NCBI GenBank assembly: GCA_019425105.1
Contig: JAHYYD010000117.1
Location: forward strand, 1 to 6,751
DNA: 6,751 bases
Direction of reading: 5' to 3'
Source: Actinomycetota bacterium
GTDB lineage: Bacteria > Actinomycetota > Actinomycetes > Actinomycetales > Actinomycetaceae
The notes under the pieces were generated by a model, which was not told where the DNA came from, did no database searches, and saw only the letters and a list, made by a program, of their open reading frames with translations. The number at the start of each line of letters is the position of its first letter. Positions within the stretch are counted from its first letter, which is position 1. Below are positions 1 through 5,897 of this stretch, piece after piece. Both the position numbers and the translations under genes were made by a program.

Positions 1-860
1 CCACGAACTCGCATCCTACGCTGACGCCCGACCTGCGCGAAGAGCCGGTCGATTTCCCTGTGCCCGCGCCGCTGTCGGGGCATGGTCCCGCTCGCGTGAT
101 CGCGATGTGTAATCAGAAGGGCGGCGTCGGTAAGACGACGACGACCATCAATCTGGGTGCCGCCCTGGCTGAATATGGGCGACGGGTCCTGATCGTGGAC
201 TTTGATCCCCAGGGTGCCGCCTCCGTTGGGCTGGGTATTAATGCGCTCGATATGGAGCAGACGATCTACACGCTGCTCATGAACCCCAAAGCGGATGTGA
301 AGGCGACTATCTGTCACACGGCGACGGAAAACCTCGATATCATCCCTGCGAACATCGACCTGTCCGCGGCAGAGGTTCAGCTCGTCAATGAGGTTGCCCG
401 CGAGAGTGCCTTGGCCCGCGTTCTCCGACACGTCGAAGCTGACTATGACGTGGTCCTGATCGACTGCCAGCCGTCCCTCGGCTTGCTCGCAGTCAACGCC
501 CTCACCGCAGCTCACGGTGTTATCGTCCCGGTCGAGGCAGAGTTCTTCGCGCTGCGTGGCGTCGCGCTGCTCGTCGAAACCATCGAGACGGTGCGCGACC
601 GCATCAACCCGCGTCTCAAAATTGATGGCATTGTCGCTACGATGGTTGACTCGCGCACGCTGCACTCGCGCGAGGTCCTCCAGCGCCTACAGGAGGCATT
701 CGGCGATCTCGTGTTCGATACTCGTATCGGTCGCACCATCAAGTTCCCGGATGCGTCTGTGGCGACTGAGCCGATTACTTCTTACGCTCCCAACCATGCG
801 GGCGCGCACGCCTACCGTCGACTCGCGCGGGAAGTCATTGCCCGTGGCGACGCGGCCTGA
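1..860 (+). CDS. parA: Soj/ParA-family chromosome-partition ATPase, 5' partial
   Basis: This is a MinD/ParA-type P-loop ATPase. Such proteins dimerise on ATP, bind DNA nonspecifically and position chromosomes or other cargo. Numbering from the GTG at 60, I see the deviant Walker A motif KGGVGKTT (residues 20-27), a Walker A' VLIVDFDPQG (43-52) and a Walker B VVLIDCQPSLG ending in the catalytic region (D135). The frame is open without a stop from base 3 to the window edge. The upstream residues (for example EEPVDFPVPAPL) resemble the N-terminal extension of actinobacterial relatives, so the true start is probably outside the window and the GTG at 60 is only internal; codons begin at base 3. 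No parB follows. Instead the stop overlaps scpA by 17 nt. The related order parA-scpA-scpB is known from mycobacteria (Rv1708-Rv1710). The family is certain. The exact role of this ParB-less member is not, and parA is used as a family symbol. Confidence 0.93.
   Translation, partial: TNSHPTLTPDLREEPVDFPVPAPLSGHGPARVIAMCNQKGGVGKTTTTINLGAALAEYGRRVLIVDFDPQGAASVGLGINALDMEQTIYTLLMNPKADVKATICHTATENLDIIPANIDLSAAEVQLVNEVARESALARVLRHVEADYDVVLIDCQPSLGLLAVNALTAAHGVIVPVEAEFFALRGVALLVETIETVRDRINPRLKIDGIVATMVDSRTLHSREVLQRLQEAFGDLVFDTRIGRTIKFPDASVATEPITSYAPNHAGAHAYRRLAREVIARGDAA
829..834 (+). promoter_or_regulatory. Ribosome binding site for scpA, inside parA
   Basis: GGGAAG lies 9 nt before the GTG at 844 and only 3 nt before an in-frame TTG at 838. 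The spacing favours GTG 844 as the scpA start. Confidence 0.5.
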
Positions 861-1722
861 GGGTCTCGAGGTCCAGGGGGAGTTTGACCTCTTCGCTGTG
901 TCACTCCCCGTTTTCGAAGGCCCTTTCGATCTCCTCCTGTCCCTGATTGCCCGCAAAAAACTCGACATCACCGAGGTTGCACTCGCCCAGGTGACCGATG
1001 AGTTCATCGCTTTTATGCAGGCTTCGCCGGACCTGTCTCGTACGACGGAATTCCTGGTCGTGGCGGCGACCCTGCTCGACATGAAGGCGGCTCACCTACT
1101 GCCCGCCATTGACGAGGAGGACAACGCCTCGCAGGCCGATTTGGAGGCCCGTGATCTGCTGTTTTCCCGGCTTCTGCAGTATCGCGCGTTCAAGGAAGCA
1201 GCGAAGTATGTTGATCAGCGGATGGGGGAGTACGGCTCGTACGTCGCCAGGGACGTGCCCCTGGAGCCGCATTTTGCGACGCTTCTTCCCGAGCTGCGCT
1301 GGCTCACGACCCCCCAAGACCTCGCGCGCCTCGCGGCCAATGCGCTGTCTGCCTCGGCACCGACGGTGCAGGTCACTCACCTGCATGACCCTGTCGTGCC
1401 CGTGCGCGAGCAGGCGCTTCTCGTCAGTGCGATGCTGGCTGAGGCAGGTTCCATGACCTTCCATCAACTCGTTGAGGATGCCCAGACGCGTGCTGTCGTT
1501 GTCTCCCGTTTCCTTGCCCTCCTCGAGCTGTACCGGCGAGGCGCGGTTGAGTTCGATCAGGAGGATGCGCTCGGGGCACTCACGATCCATTGGACGGGTA
1601 CTCGAGAATGCCTCGACATTGACGTGGATGACTACGCTGGTGTGGATGACGCGGATACTGCCCCGGCCTCCTCCCGCAGCGGTGCACGATCCGAGAGCGA
1701 AGGAGACAGGGGTGATGAGTGA
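844..1722 (+). CDS. scpA: Segregation and condensation protein A (kleisin subunit of SMC condensin)
   Basis: ScpA is the kleisin that bridges the two SMC heads and binds ScpB, helping to compact and separate sister chromosomes in the nucleoid. The 292-residue product has the family's N-terminal signature FEGPFDLLL (residues 24-32), followed by KKLDITEVALAQV in the SMC-neck-binding helical region. A middle segment is rich in charged and Ala/Leu residues. A C-terminal winged-helix domain spans about 200-250 (LELYRRGAVEFDQEDALGAL). About 40 further residues form an acidic Ser/Asp/Glu-rich tail. I chose GTG 844 because of its ribosome binding site and because it starts just before the conserved region. 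A TTG at 838 and a GTG at 898 are alternatives. The open frame continues upstream to 517, but that part is a shadow of parA. The gene overlaps parA by 17 nt and scpB by 8 nt, which suggests translational coupling. Confidence 0.95.
   Translation: MATRPEGLEVQGEFDLFAVSLPVFEGPFDLLLSLIARKKLDITEVALAQVTDEFIAFMQASPDLSRTTEFLVVAATLLDMKAAHLLPAIDEEDNASQADLEARDLLFSRLLQYRAFKEAAKYVDQRMGEYGSYVARDVPLEPHFATLLPELRWLTTPQDLARLAANALSASAPTVQVTHLHDPVVPVREQALLVSAMLAEAGSMTFHQLVEDAQTRAVVVSRFLALLELYRRGAVEFDQEDALGALTIHWTGTRECLDIDVDDYAGVDDADTAPASSRSGARSESEGDRGDE
1700..1705 (+). promoter_or_regulatory. Ribosome binding site for scpB
   Basis: AAGGAG inside the end of scpA lies 9 nt before the ATG at 1715. This supports that ATG over the GTG directly before it at 1712. 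Confidence 0.7.
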
Positions 1723-2275
1723 ACACACACTGTGTGGCCCTATTGAGGCGATCCTCATGGTGGCCTCCGAACCAGTTGGCGCGTCCGAGCTCGCCGACGT
1801 TCTGGGAGTCAGTTCTGAAGAGGTTGACGCCGAACTGCACGCGCTTGCTGCCGAGTACCTGGGCGAGGGACAGGAACACCCGCGGGGCTTTGAGCTACGC
1901 GAGGTGGCGGGTGGCTGGCGCATCTATTCCGCTCGCGCATACGCCGATGTTGTCGGCCGTTTCGTCGTCGGATCGTCTCACGCCCGCCTCTCGCAGGCGG
2001 CCCTGGAAACGTTGGCCGTCATCGCCTACCGTCAGCCGATTTCACGGACTCGAATCTCCCGTATTCGTGGAGTAAACGTGGATGGTGTCGTGCGTACCCT
2101 CATGGCTCGAGGCCTCGTGGAAGAGACGGGACTGACACCCTCTGGCGCACGCCTGTACGGGACGACAGGGGAGTTTCTTGAGAAAATGGGGCTAACGAGC
2201 CTGTCGGAGCTGGTACCGTTGGCACCCTACCTGCCAGACGCCGACGCGCTGGATGAATTGGAGGAAGAACTATGA
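1715..2275 (+). CDS. scpB: Segregation and condensation protein B
   Basis: ScpB dimers bind the middle of ScpA and complete the SMC-ScpAB condensin. The 186-residue product is a normal family length. It begins with a first winged-helix domain (GPIEAILMVASEPV, then a region containing GGWRIYS). The second carries the family signature LSQAALETLAVIAYRQPISR, followed by ISRIRGVNVDGVVRTLMARGLVEE and GARLYGTTGEFLEKMGL. The tail is short and acidic (DALDELEEEL). Starting at ATG 1715, the gene overlaps scpA by 8 nt, and its TGA overlaps the ATG of the next gene in an ATGA arrangement. Stoichiometric co-production with ScpA is the likely reason for the overlap; that is inference. No defect is visible in the conserved blocks. 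Confidence 0.96.
   Translation: MSEHTLCGPIEAILMVASEPVGASELADVLGVSSEEVDAELHALAAEYLGEGQEHPRGFELREVAGGWRIYSARAYADVVGRFVVGSSHARLSQAALETLAVIAYRQPISRTRISRIRGVNVDGVVRTLMARGLVEETGLTPSGARLYGTTGEFLEKMGLTSLSELVPLAPYLPDADALDELEEEL
2260..2267 (+). promoter_or_regulatory. Strong ribosome binding site for rluB
   Basis: GGAGGAAG within the last codons of scpB contains a full GGAGG core 7 nt before the ATG at 2272. The same bases encode the acidic ScpB tail, so the rluB start is not solely dependent on coupling. Confidence 0.75.
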
Positions 2276-3021
2276 GGGCTAACCCCTACACCGAGGGTGG
2301 AGTGCGCCTGCAGAAGGTGCTCGCCCAGGCCGGCGTCGCATCCAGGCGTGCGTCCGAACAGATGATCGCCGACGGCCGGGTGAGTGTTGACGGCACCGTC
2401 GTGCGCAGCCAGGGCATCCGCGTCGACCCCGCGAAGCAGGTCATTCACGTGGATGGAGAGCGCCTGATCCTCGACGAGACCAAGCACATCGTCTTGGCCG
2501 TCAACAAGCCGATTGGTACCGTGTCCACGATGAGCGACCCGGAGGGGCGCCCCACGATCGCTGACCTCATCGCCGACTATCCGGAGCGCCTGTACCACGT
2601 GGGGCGTCTGGACATTGACACGTCCGGCCTGTTGCTGCTGACGAACGACGGCGAGCTCGCGAACCGTTTGACCCACCCGTCGTACGAGATTCGCAAGACC
2701 TACGTGGCGCGTCTGCACGGCGAGGTCAAGCCGGGCGTGAAGCGCACGCTCATGAACGGAATCGAGCTGGAGGACGGCCCGATCAAGGTTGATTCCTTCC
2801 GCATCGTCGATACCTACGGCGACATCACGACCGTCGAAATCGTCGTGCATGAGGGTCGTAACCGCCTGGTGCGCCGCATGATGGAGGCTGTCGGGTACCC
2901 GGTGCGCGAGCTCGTGCGCACGGGCTTTGGGCCTATCACGCTTGACCATCTCAAGCAGGGGACGACCCGACGCGTCAAAGGCAACGCACTGACTGCGCTG
3001 TACGGAGCCGTCGGCCTGTGA
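2272..3021 (+). CDS. rluB: RluB/RsuA-family rRNA pseudouridine synthase
   Basis: This enzyme isomerises a specific uridine in ribosomal RNA to pseudouridine; RluB members act on 23S rRNA helix 90 near the peptidyl-transferase centre. The 249-residue product has an N-terminal S4 RNA-binding domain (about residues 10-60, RLQKVLAQAGVASRRASEQMI). It is followed by the catalytic fold, with NKPIGTVST (78-86) and the signature GRLDIDTSGLLLLTNDG (111-127), where D114 is the expected catalytic aspartate. The motif VHEGRNRLVRRMMEAVGYPV and the closing segment LVRTGFGPITLDHL are also typical. The ATG at 2272 shares ATGA with the scpB stop. The position after scpB matches Rv1711 in mycobacteria, which favours RluB over RsuA, but target specificity cannot be read from the sequence. 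The TGA overlaps the GTG start of tyrA. Confidence 0.93.
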   Translation: MRANPYTEGGVRLQKVLAQAGVASRRASEQMIADGRVSVDGTVVRSQGIRVDPAKQVIHVDGERLILDETKHIVLAVNKPIGTVSTMSDPEGRPTIADLIADYPERLYHVGRLDIDTSGLLLLTNDGELANRLTHPSYEIRKTYVARLHGEVKPGVKRTLMNGIELEDGPIKVDSFRIVDTYGDITTVEIVVHEGRNRLVRRMMEAVGYPVRELVRTGFGPITLDHLKQGTTRRVKGNALTALYGAVGL

Positions 3022-4220
3022 GCAGCGAGAGCGGGGTGCTCGGGCAGCGAGTCGTATCGACTGTCGGTCCGGTTCTCATCGTCGGGTCGGGACTGCTTGG
3101 TGCGTCGCTTGGCCTCGCGCTGCGTGCCGGGGGAGTGCGCGTCTATCTTGAGGATGCCTCTCCCACATCGCTGCGTTTGGCCTGTGACGTGGGCGCAGGA
3201 GAGGCTTTTGCCGACGTCCTCGCCGAGGCCGGGGTGCGCCGCTCAGGGTGCGGCTCGGATCGGCCAGGCTACGAATCCCCGCGTCTCGTTGTCGTTGCAA
3301 CACCCCCGGATGTCGCCGACCGCATCATCGTCGAGTCGCTGCAGCGCTTTCCCGATGCGATTGTCACCGACGTTGCGTCGGTGAAGGACGCCGTCGTCGC
3401 TGACGTCCTTGATGGATTGCGCTCTGAGGGGTGCCTTGACGCGGCGTCGCGCTACGTCGGTTCGCATCCGATGGCTGGTCGCGAGCGCAGCGGAGCCGGC
3501 GCAGCCGATGCGGACCTCTTCTACGGGCGCCCATGGGTGATCGTTGCTCACGAGTTGACGTGGCCGCGCGCCGTTCTGGTTGCGCGAGCCTTGGCAACTG
3601 ACGTTGGAGCCGTGCCGCTCGAGATGAATGCTGGAACGCACGATCACGCGGTTGCGCTCGTGTCGCATGTTCCGCAGCTTGTGTCGTCGATGCTTGCCGC
3701 GCGCCTTGTCGATGCCCCCGCTCAGGCTCTCGGCTTAGCCGGTCAGGGATTACGCGATACCGCGCGTATCGCGGGTTCTGACCCTCGCCTCTGGACTGCC
3801 ATCCTGGCGGGGAATGCTGGGCCCGTGGCATCGATTCTGCGCGATCTTCGAGGCGATCTCGATGATCTCCTTGCGCACCTGGATGCCGCCGCCGAGTTGG
3901 GGCCGCTGCGCGGTGGGAGCGTCGGAGCCATTAATCGCGTCATGACCGCAGGTAACCAGGGCGTCTCCCGCATTCCCGGCAAGCATGGCGGTGCCCCGTC
4001 GCGCTACGCCGAGATTGAGGTTCTCATTCCTGACGAACCCGGTGCGCTTGGGCGACTCTTTAGCGAGCTCGGCGAGTCTGGAATCAACATTGAGGACCTC
4101 GTTCTCGAGCACTCAGCGGGTGCACAGGCTGGTGTTGCTCGTGTCATGATCGACCCCGCGGTGTCCGACCGCTGTGTCGCAGACCTGCAGGAGCGGGGCT
4201 GGCGACTCATCACTCACTAG
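3018..4220 (+). CDS. tyrA: Prephenate dehydrogenase with C-terminal ACT domain
   Basis: TyrA oxidatively decarboxylates prephenate to 4-hydroxyphenylpyruvate using NAD(P)+, the committed step to tyrosine. The 400-residue protein opens with a Rossmann motif GSGLLGASLG (residues 23-32). Then come VVVATPP (91-97), TDVASVK (117-123) and SHPMAGRERSG (149-159), where H150 matches the family's catalytic histidine. SHVP (216-219) and GLRDTARIA (244-252) complete the active-site elements. Residues about 331-400 form an ACT domain (VLIPDEPGALGRLFSELGESGINI), the usual site for amino-acid feedback binding, so tyrosine inhibition is likely but inferred. The GTG start overlaps the rluB stop as GTGA, with a weak GGAG 10 nt upstream. 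A second in-frame GTG at 3036 is an alternative. No chorismate mutase domain is present. A short polar loop (RRSGCGSDRPGYES) separates two Rossmann strands. Confidence 0.94.
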   Translation: MSSESGVLGQRVVSTVGPVLIVGSGLLGASLGLALRAGGVRVYLEDASPTSLRLACDVGAGEAFADVLAEAGVRRSGCGSDRPGYESPRLVVVATPPDVADRIIVESLQRFPDAIVTDVASVKDAVVADVLDGLRSEGCLDAASRYVGSHPMAGRERSGAGAADADLFYGRPWVIVAHELTWPRAVLVARALATDVGAVPLEMNAGTHDHAVALVSHVPQLVSSMLAARLVDAPAQALGLAGQGLRDTARIAGSDPRLWTAILAGNAGPVASILRDLRGDLDDLLAHLDAAAELGPLRGGSVGAINRVMTAGNQGVSRIPGKHGGAPSRYAEIEVLIPDEPGALGRLFSELGESGINIEDLVLEHSAGAQAGVARVMIDPAVSDRCVADLQERGWRLITH

Positions 4221-4230
4221 ATACCTCGAT

Positions 4231-4237
4231 GAGGAGA
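4231..4237 (+). promoter_or_regulatory. Ribosome binding site for cmk
   Basis: GAGGAGA in the 25-nt gap after tyrA lies 8 nt before the ATG at 4246. It decides this start over the in-frame ATG at 4258 and over the open frame that extends back into tyrA. Confidence 0.8.
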
Positions 4238-4245
4238 ATGCAGCT

Positions 4246-4974
4246 ATGAACGACTCGATGCGTCAGGACGCCATTTCGCGCGTCGGTATCACGATCGCTA
4301 TTGACGGTCCCGCCGGCTCTGGGAAGTCGACGGTCTCGAAGGCCCTGGCGACGAGGCTCCGCATCGGCTACCTCGACACGGGCGCGATGTACCGTGCGCT
4401 GACGTGGTACTGCTTGGATCGGGACATTGATCTGACCGACAACGCTGCAGTTGCAGCGGCGGCAAACGAGATGCCGCTGCGTCTGGTCTCTGACCCGTCA
4501 GATCCGCACGTGTGGGTGGGGGAGCGTGAGATCACCGAGGAGATCCGTGAACCGCGCATCGCCCTGGAGATCAAGCACGTGTCGACGAATCTTGATGTGC
4601 GCGCGTGGATGGCGGCGGAGCAGCGCAGGCGCATGATGGAGGCCCGAGAAGAAGGTTCCGGAATGATTGCAGAGGGGCGCGATATTACGACCGTGGTCTG
4701 CCCCGACGCTGATGTCCGTATTCTTCTGCTCGCCGATCAGGAGGCACGCCTGCGTCGACGTACGCTCGAGCTGTACGGCGACGCGACCGAGGAGCACATG
4801 GAGATCGTGCGCGCCCAGGTAGAGGGGCGAGACAAAGCAGACTCCGCGGTATCAGAGTTCATGGTCGCCGCACCCGGCGTTGCGACCGTTGATTCCACGG
4901 GCCTCGACATCGAGGGAGTGTGCGAGGCCGTTCTCGCCTACGTCGATGAGGACCTGGTGCGCCGCGACGTATGA
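4246..4974 (+). CDS. cmk: Cytidylate kinase
   Basis: Cmk phosphorylates CMP and dCMP with ATP, feeding RNA, DNA and lipid precursor synthesis in the cytoplasm. The 242-residue product has the P-loop GPAGSGKS (residues 21-28), the conserved YLDTGAMYRAL (42-52) and VSTNLDVRAWMAAEQRR (112-128). AEGRDITTVVCPDADVRILLLAD (142-164) is the family's other strong block, followed by the basic lid RLRRR (168-172). GRDKADS (194-200) supplies R195 and D199, which match E. coli R181 and D185 at the nucleotide site; the position of E. coli R188 is V202. The gene starts 25 nt after tyrA with its own ribosome binding site and ends just before a large hairpin. In mycobacteria cmk directly follows rluB and is followed by der; here tyrA intervenes and der is not next. 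Confidence 0.96.
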   Translation: MNDSMRQDAISRVGITIAIDGPAGSGKSTVSKALATRLRIGYLDTGAMYRALTWYCLDRDIDLTDNAAVAAAANEMPLRLVSDPSDPHVWVGEREITEEIREPRIALEIKHVSTNLDVRAWMAAEQRRRMMEAREEGSGMIAEGRDITTVVCPDADVRILLLADQEARLRRRTLELYGDATEEHMEIVRAQVEGRDKADSAVSEFMVAAPGVATVDSTGLDIEGVCEAVLAYVDEDLVRRDV

Positions 4975-4979
4975 GTAAT

Positions 4980-5042
4980 ACGCGCAAGTGAATATGAGTG
5001 TGCCCCGCACCCATCGGTGCGGGGCACACTCATATTGCGCGT
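4980..5042. terminator. Composite long hairpin, probable bidirectional terminator
   Basis: Bases 4991-5011 and 5016-5036 are perfect 21-bp reverse complements around a CATC loop, with a core TGTGCCCCGCACC paired to GGTGCGGGGCACA. Outside this, ACGCGC (4980-4985) pairs with GCGCGT (5037-5042), leaving AAGTG as a one-sided bulge. It starts 6 nt after the cmk stop, and its right edge touches the stop codon of the convergent minus-strand gene. No U-tract follows on either strand, apart from the A/T-rich base of the inner stem. U-poor hairpins of this kind are common at actinobacterial gene ends. Bidirectional use is inferred from the convergent layout. Confidence 0.85.
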
Positions 5043-5719
5043 CAGTAGCCCGGGTTGTTCTGTCCCTGCGAGATTCCTCCGGGGGGTTGCGTGCCGTAGC
5101 CATAGGTCGGTCCCTGGTCGGGCGCGGTGCCGTATACCGGACCTTGAGCCGCGGGCATGCCGTAGCCCTGTCCCTGTGCCGGGTTGGTACCGTACCCGTT
5201 CGCGGGGAAAGACCCGGGTGTGCCCTGCCGTCCGGTGCAGGGATGCTTGTATGACCACGGCGGGCTAAAGCCCGTATACCACGAGCGCCCGGGTGGCTCG
5301 GTACCTTGCGGATAGCCTGTTACTCCGTACTGGGGGCCGTTGGCGCTGGTGTAGTTCGGCATGTCGTGGATATTCTTGCGCGCTCGTCGGTAGACGATCG
5401 CCTGGATGATGCAGGCCGGTAACAAGATGACGAAGAAGACCCCGATCATGATGAGGACTGCCAGAGCAGTCGCCCCTGATTCTGAACTCGTCGAGGTGGT
5501 GCGGCGCGCGGGAGCAGTGGTGCTTGACGTGCCGCTTACCTGGGGGTGAAGGGATGATATGACGCTGCGGGTGCTCGTGGCACCGGATGCAGACATGTGG
5601 CAGGTGCTTGCGATGGACGACGCGGCCGGTTCGGCAGACGCGTGCGTCGCAGGACCGATGAGAGTGGTCGTTGCGCAGGCGAGGGTGGCTCCGCAGATGA
5701 GGAGCCGATGAGACAGCAT
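5042..5719 (-). CDS. Exported single-pass membrane protein with Gly/Tyr/Pro/Gln-rich tail, unknown function
   Basis: I do not recognise this 225-residue protein as a named family. Residues 1-29 look like a signal peptide (hydrophobic core, then THASA with an A-x-A site before E30). Residues 30-82 are a Ser/Thr/Ala-rich linker, and about 83-110 form one membrane segment ending in basic YRRARK. By the positive-inside rule the tail would then be cytoplasmic. The tail contains NYTSANGPQYGVT (122-134) and about 90 low-complexity residues with YG/GP/QG repeats, ending NNPGY. I chose ATG 5719 because GGAGGGA lies 6 nt upstream and the signal peptide starts there. The open frame runs back to an ATG at 5818, but that lacks a ribosome binding site. 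It is convergent with cmk and shares its plan and the GPQYGVT motif with the next minus-strand gene. The reading frame is well supported; the function is not. Confidence 0.8.
   Translation of the reverse strand: MLSHRLLICGATLACATTTLIGPATHASAEPAASSIASTCHMSASGATSTRSVISSLHPQVSGTSSTTAPARRTTSTSSESGATALAVLIMIGVFFVILLPACIIQAIVYRRARKNIHDMPNYTSANGPQYGVTGYPQGTEPPGRSWYTGFSPPWSYKHPCTGRQGTPGSFPANGYGTNPAQGQGYGMPAAQGPVYGTAPDQGPTYGYGTQPPGGISQGQNNPGY
5075..5194 (-). repeat. Ten-residue imperfect tandem repeat in the membrane protein tail
   Basis: Residues 176-215 of the protein read as four 10-residue units: YGTNPAQGQG, YGMPAAQGPV, YGTAPDQGPT and the degenerate YGYGTQPPGG. Each unit is 30 nt and begins with YG; the first three keep QG at the same place. 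The DNA copies have diverged, so this is an old coding repeat and not a recent slippage product. Confidence 0.7.
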
Positions 5720-5897
5720 GTGTGTTCCCTCCACGCACGATCTGGTAGTCCAGCGCAGCGGTATTGGGGCCTCGCCGAATGTACTCGGTGATGGGTGAAT
5801 CGACGTGGTCTCTTTCATGTGGTGGATTCAGACAATGTGAGGTTTACGTGTGCACTCGCGTTGCGGATTGTCGAGCCGTGCACGCGGTTGCGCGACG
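5720..5897 (-). other. Intergenic region between the two minus-strand membrane protein genes
   Basis: This 178-nt stretch separates the two tandem genes. It carries the ribosome binding site of the left gene at its end. I found no convincing -35/-10 pair for the left gene (TACATT around 5778-5783 on the minus strand lacks a matching -35) and no strong terminator after the right gene. The two genes may be co-transcribed, or the left one may use an unrecognised promoter. Confidence 0.45.
5726..5732 (-). promoter_or_regulatory. Ribosome binding site of the left membrane protein gene
   Basis: On the minus strand GGAGGGA lies 6 nt before the ATG at 5719. It is the deciding evidence for this start over the upstream in-frame ATG at 5818. 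Confidence 0.75.

Noticed and set aside
60..62. GTG as the true start of the ParA-type gene
   Set aside because: The frame is open to the window edge, with residues resembling the family's N-terminal extension, and no ribosome binding site stands before this GTG.
517..843. Upstream extension of the scpA reading frame into parA
   Set aside because: Ser/Arg-rich sequence unlike any ScpA; it is the out-of-frame reading of parA. The ribosome binding site and conservation place the start at 844.
1096..1923. Long minus-strand open frame (275 codons) opposite scpA and scpB
   Set aside because: It lies antisense to two well-conserved genes, has no family motif or ribosome binding site, and is typical of high-GC antisense shadows.
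2227..2949. Long minus-strand open frame (240 codons) opposite rluB
   Set aside because: The plus strand encodes an intact pseudouridine synthase with all motifs; the antisense frame is His/Val/Asp-rich without any recognisable domain.
3364..3831. Minus-strand open frame (155 codons) opposite tyrA
   Set aside because: Arg/Gln-rich composition and lack of motifs mark it as a shadow of the conserved TyrA reading frame.
4988..5268. Plus-strand open frames of 83-88 codons after cmk
   Set aside because: They begin inside the terminator stem and run antisense to the repeat-rich tail of the membrane protein; Arg/Ser/Cys-rich with no motif.
5720..5818. N-terminal extension of the left membrane protein gene from ATG 5818
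   Set aside because: There is no ribosome binding site before 5818, while ATG 5719 has GGAGGGA at good spacing and begins a proper signal peptide.
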